A stretch of 64,000 nt of DNA from JABWBD01 sp040768665 (lineage in GTDB: Bacteria > Planctomycetota > Planctomycetia > Pirellulales > Thermoguttaceae), in assembly GCA_040768665.1 (NCBI GenBank), contig JAXGMN010000028.1:1-64000 (forward strand). The letters run 5' to 3'. The notes beneath the pieces are model-generated. The model was not told the DNA's origin and searched no databases. It saw only the letters and a list, made by a program, of their open reading frames with translations. A program made the translations under genes and the position numbers. The stretch's first letter is position 1. Each line of letters starts with the position of its first letter. Shown one piece after another: positions 62,268 through 64,000 of this stretch.

Positions 62268-63857
62268 ATGCGATTGACCGTCACCTTGACCGTTCTCGGC
62301 TCCCTCATCCTTCCGGTCGCTTTGGCTTCGGCTGCCGAATCGGACGGGGCCGTACTTCGCCTGCAAACACGCAGCCGCGAAAAGGCCCCTGAGGGCAGCG
62401 GCGACGATCGAATCGTCTACAAAACCGTCGAGTGGGACCCCAAGAAAACGGCCGTCATCATCTGCGACATGTGGAATACCTTGTGCTGCAAGATCCCGGC
62501 CGACCGCGTCGCAGAATTGGCCCCGCACATGAACGACTTCGTGGCGGCTGCGCGGCAGCGGGGAGTCCTCATCATCCACGCACCCAGCGGCAACGTCGAT
62601 TTCTACGACGGCACGCCCGCGCGGAAACGGGCCCTCGACGCCCCGAAGGTTGAAACCAAGGTGCCCCTGAAATGGAATTACCTCGATCCAACACGGGAGC
62701 CGCCGCTTCCGATCGACGATTCCGACAATGGCTGGGAAGGTCCTCGCTTGCCGGGCCGCCCCCAAACCCGCCAGATTCCGTCGATAGAGATTCAGGACGT
62801 CGACGCCGTCGACGCCGGTCCACAAGTCTACTATCTGCTCGAACAGCGCGGCATCGAGAACGTGATGCTGATGGGCGTGCACACGAACATGTGCGTGTTG
62901 GGCCGCGCATTCGGCATCCGGCAGATGGTCTACCTGGGCAAGAACGTCGTGCTCGTCCGCGACCTGACCGACAGCCTCTACAACCCCCAGCGCTGGCCGC
63001 AGGTCAGCCACTTCCAGGGCACGGAGCGGGTGATCGAGCATATCGAGAAGTACTGGTGTCCCACGATCACCAGCACCGATCTGCTCGACAAGCCGGCCTT
63101 CCGTTTCGCGCAGGACAAGAGGCCGCGGGTTGCTTTCCTCGTCAGCGACGATCACTACCACGCCGACAAAACACTCCCCGAATTTGCGCAGATGTTGCGA
63201 GATCGCTACCGCTGCGATTGCGCGGTGCTGCACGGCGAGGGCGAGGCGGATATCCGGCACACTGCGGAATTGGAGACGGCCGACTGCCTGGTGGTCTACG
63301 TCCGCCGACTGGCCCTACCGACGAAACAGCTCGACCGCATTCGCGAGTACGTGGCCTCGGGCCGGCCGGTGGTGGCGCTCCGCACGGCCAGCCACGCCTT
63401 TGCCGCGAAGGCCAAATACCCCGAGGGTTACCAGTCGCCCCCGGGCTGCGACGAGTGGCCGGAGTTCGACGCCGAGGTGCTCGGCGGGAACTACAACGGC
63501 CACGGCCCCAACCAGATCGGAACCGACGTAAGCATCGTGCCGGAGCACACCGGACATCCAGTCCTTGCCGGCCTCAGCCCACAGACCTGGCACAGCACGG
63601 GATCGCTCTACTACACGTCCCCGGTGAAAGAAGACGCTCTCGTGCTCATGCGTGGCTCGGCGGGCGATCGCACGGAGCCCTTGACGTGGGTTCGCACGCA
63701 TCGCGGCGGGCGCGTCGTGTACAGCGGGCTGGGGCACCCGGAAGATTTCAAGCAGCCCGAGTTCCGCAAGCTGTTGGTCAACATGATCTTCTGGTCGATG
63801 GATCGGCCGGTGCCCGAGCCCTGCACGATTCCGCCGCGCCCAAGAAAGGAAGGATAA
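62268..63857 (+). CDS. Secreted isochorismatase-like hydrolase fused to a ThuA-like domain
   Basis: This 529-residue protein has a signal peptide (MRLTVTLTVLGSLILPVALA). Residues 55-270 form an isochorismatase-like fold: AVIICDMWNTLCCK (Asp), MLMGVHTNMCVLGRAFGIRQ (catalytic Cys, preceded by the usual cis-peptide region). Residues 285-520 resemble ThuA/glutamine-amidotransferase-like domains (TADCLVVYVRRLALPTKQLD, GRPVVALRTASHAF, GRVVYSGLGHPEDFKQPEFR). The fusion is common in planctomycetes, where it is thought to act in carbohydrate metabolism; its reaction is unknown. It follows the glycoside hydrolase by 72 bp on the same strand, probably as an operon. Confidence 0.85.
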   Translation: MRLTVTLTVLGSLILPVALASAAESDGAVLRLQTRSREKAPEGSGDDRIVYKTVEWDPKKTAVIICDMWNTLCCKIPADRVAELAPHMNDFVAAARQRGVLIIHAPSGNVDFYDGTPARKRALDAPKVETKVPLKWNYLDPTREPPLPIDDSDNGWEGPRLPGRPQTRQIPSIEIQDVDAVDAGPQVYYLLEQRGIENVMLMGVHTNMCVLGRAFGIRQMVYLGKNVVLVRDLTDSLYNPQRWPQVSHFQGTERVIEHIEKYWCPTITSTDLLDKPAFRFAQDKRPRVAFLVSDDHYHADKTLPEFAQMLRDRYRCDCAVLHGEGEADIRHTAELETADCLVVYVRRLALPTKQLDRIREYVASGRPVVALRTASHAFAAKAKYPEGYQSPPGCDEWPEFDAEVLGGNYNGHGPNQIGTDVSIVPEHTGHPVLAGLSPQTWHSTGSLYYTSPVKEDALVLMRGSAGDRTEPLTWVRTHRGGRVVYSGLGHPEDFKQPEFRKLLVNMIFWSMDRPVPEPCTIPPRPRKEG

Positions 63858-64000
63858 GCGACGGATCTCAAGCAGAGACCGCCTTCGGCGATAGTCCCTG
63901 CTGGCGGCAGAACTGGTAGAACGCCCCCCCGCTCCCCTTGTGATCGCGAGCATCCGCGATCGGTGGACCGGCCACTTGCCCTGAAAGACTCCTCGCTTGA
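63858..64000. other. Window end, no gene recognised
   Basis: The last 143 bases after the isochorismatase-ThuA gene show no credible coding frame or repeat. Confidence 0.4.

Noticed and set aside
1..64000. CRISPR arrays, tRNA or rRNA genes
   Set aside because: No regularly spaced identical repeats and no cloverleaf or rRNA-like sequence were noticed on either strand. A covariance search would be needed to exclude small RNAs.

Overview
The window reads as chromosome from a GC-rich planctomycete, probably of the Pirellulales type. This rests on gene content rather than a marker gene: an ECF-type sigma factor translationally coupled to a membrane Ser/Thr kinase, Tat-exported Gfo/Idh/MocA oxidoreductase and superoxide dismutase, a Uma2 nuclease, an SLBB polysaccharide-export lipoprotein, a YTV-like repeat protein, an MfnB-type enzyme of methanofuran C1 chemistry, and large secreted carbohydrate-active enzymes.

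Layout. (1) 1-8.6 kb: the distal half of a type 1-like BREX phage-defence locus (pglX 3' end, pglZ, brxL). Between pglX and pglZ sit a Phd/VapC toxin-antitoxin pair and an AlbA_2/ATPase regulator. Each cargo is followed by another diverged copy of the pglX 3' end, so the locus holds three stacked pglX tails. pglZ has two frame breaks and BrxL lacks the Walker A lysine, so the system may be decaying. (2) 8.6-31.2 kb: housekeeping and catabolic genes: a TRAP transporter (dctPQM, with dctM broken), a UroD-like protein, a secreted lyase-like protein, an oxidoreductase, the sigma/kinase pair, a dipeptide epimerase, an acetyltransferase, a mutarotase, a cell-surface polysaccharide cluster (GT2, FAD mutase-like enzyme, SLBB exporter), VanZ, a broken sugar-isomerase-like gene with an in-frame TGA, and SOD. 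Several families of small palindromic repeats lie between the genes. (3) 31.5-44.4 kb: a second defence island with a 5'-truncated DrmC-like PLD gene (DISARM remnant) and a type I restriction system (hsdR, hsdS, hsdM). The hsd operon carries an AIPR protein, a DUF3037 protein and a small ORF, and a REP-flanked RAYT transposase sits between hsdR and hsdS. (4) 44.5-57.8 kb: what looks like a decayed chromosomal integron. Small leftward genes (FRG-domain protein, hypotheticals, Zn-ribbon protein, small membrane protein) are separated by about 100-bp attC-like palindromes, and a divergent integron-integrase C-terminal remnant lies at the right end. Three transposons have landed in it: a four-gene Zn-ribbon/DDE/AAA+/CHC2 element (all genes broken), a 5'-truncated IS91-like element, and an intact IS1182-like element. 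(5) 57.8-64 kb: mfnB, a GH39-like secreted glycoside hydrolase and an isochorismatase-ThuA fusion.

Both defence loci have been repeatedly edited by insertion and tail exchange. The integron region supplies small adaptive genes. The conserved blocks between them are carbohydrate uptake and degradation genes typical of planctomycetes. Frame breaks are concentrated in a few genes (pglZ, dctM, the isomerase-like gene, the four-gene transposon) while long genes such as hsdR and the 1,090-residue hydrolase are intact. No tRNA, rRNA or CRISPR array was recognised.
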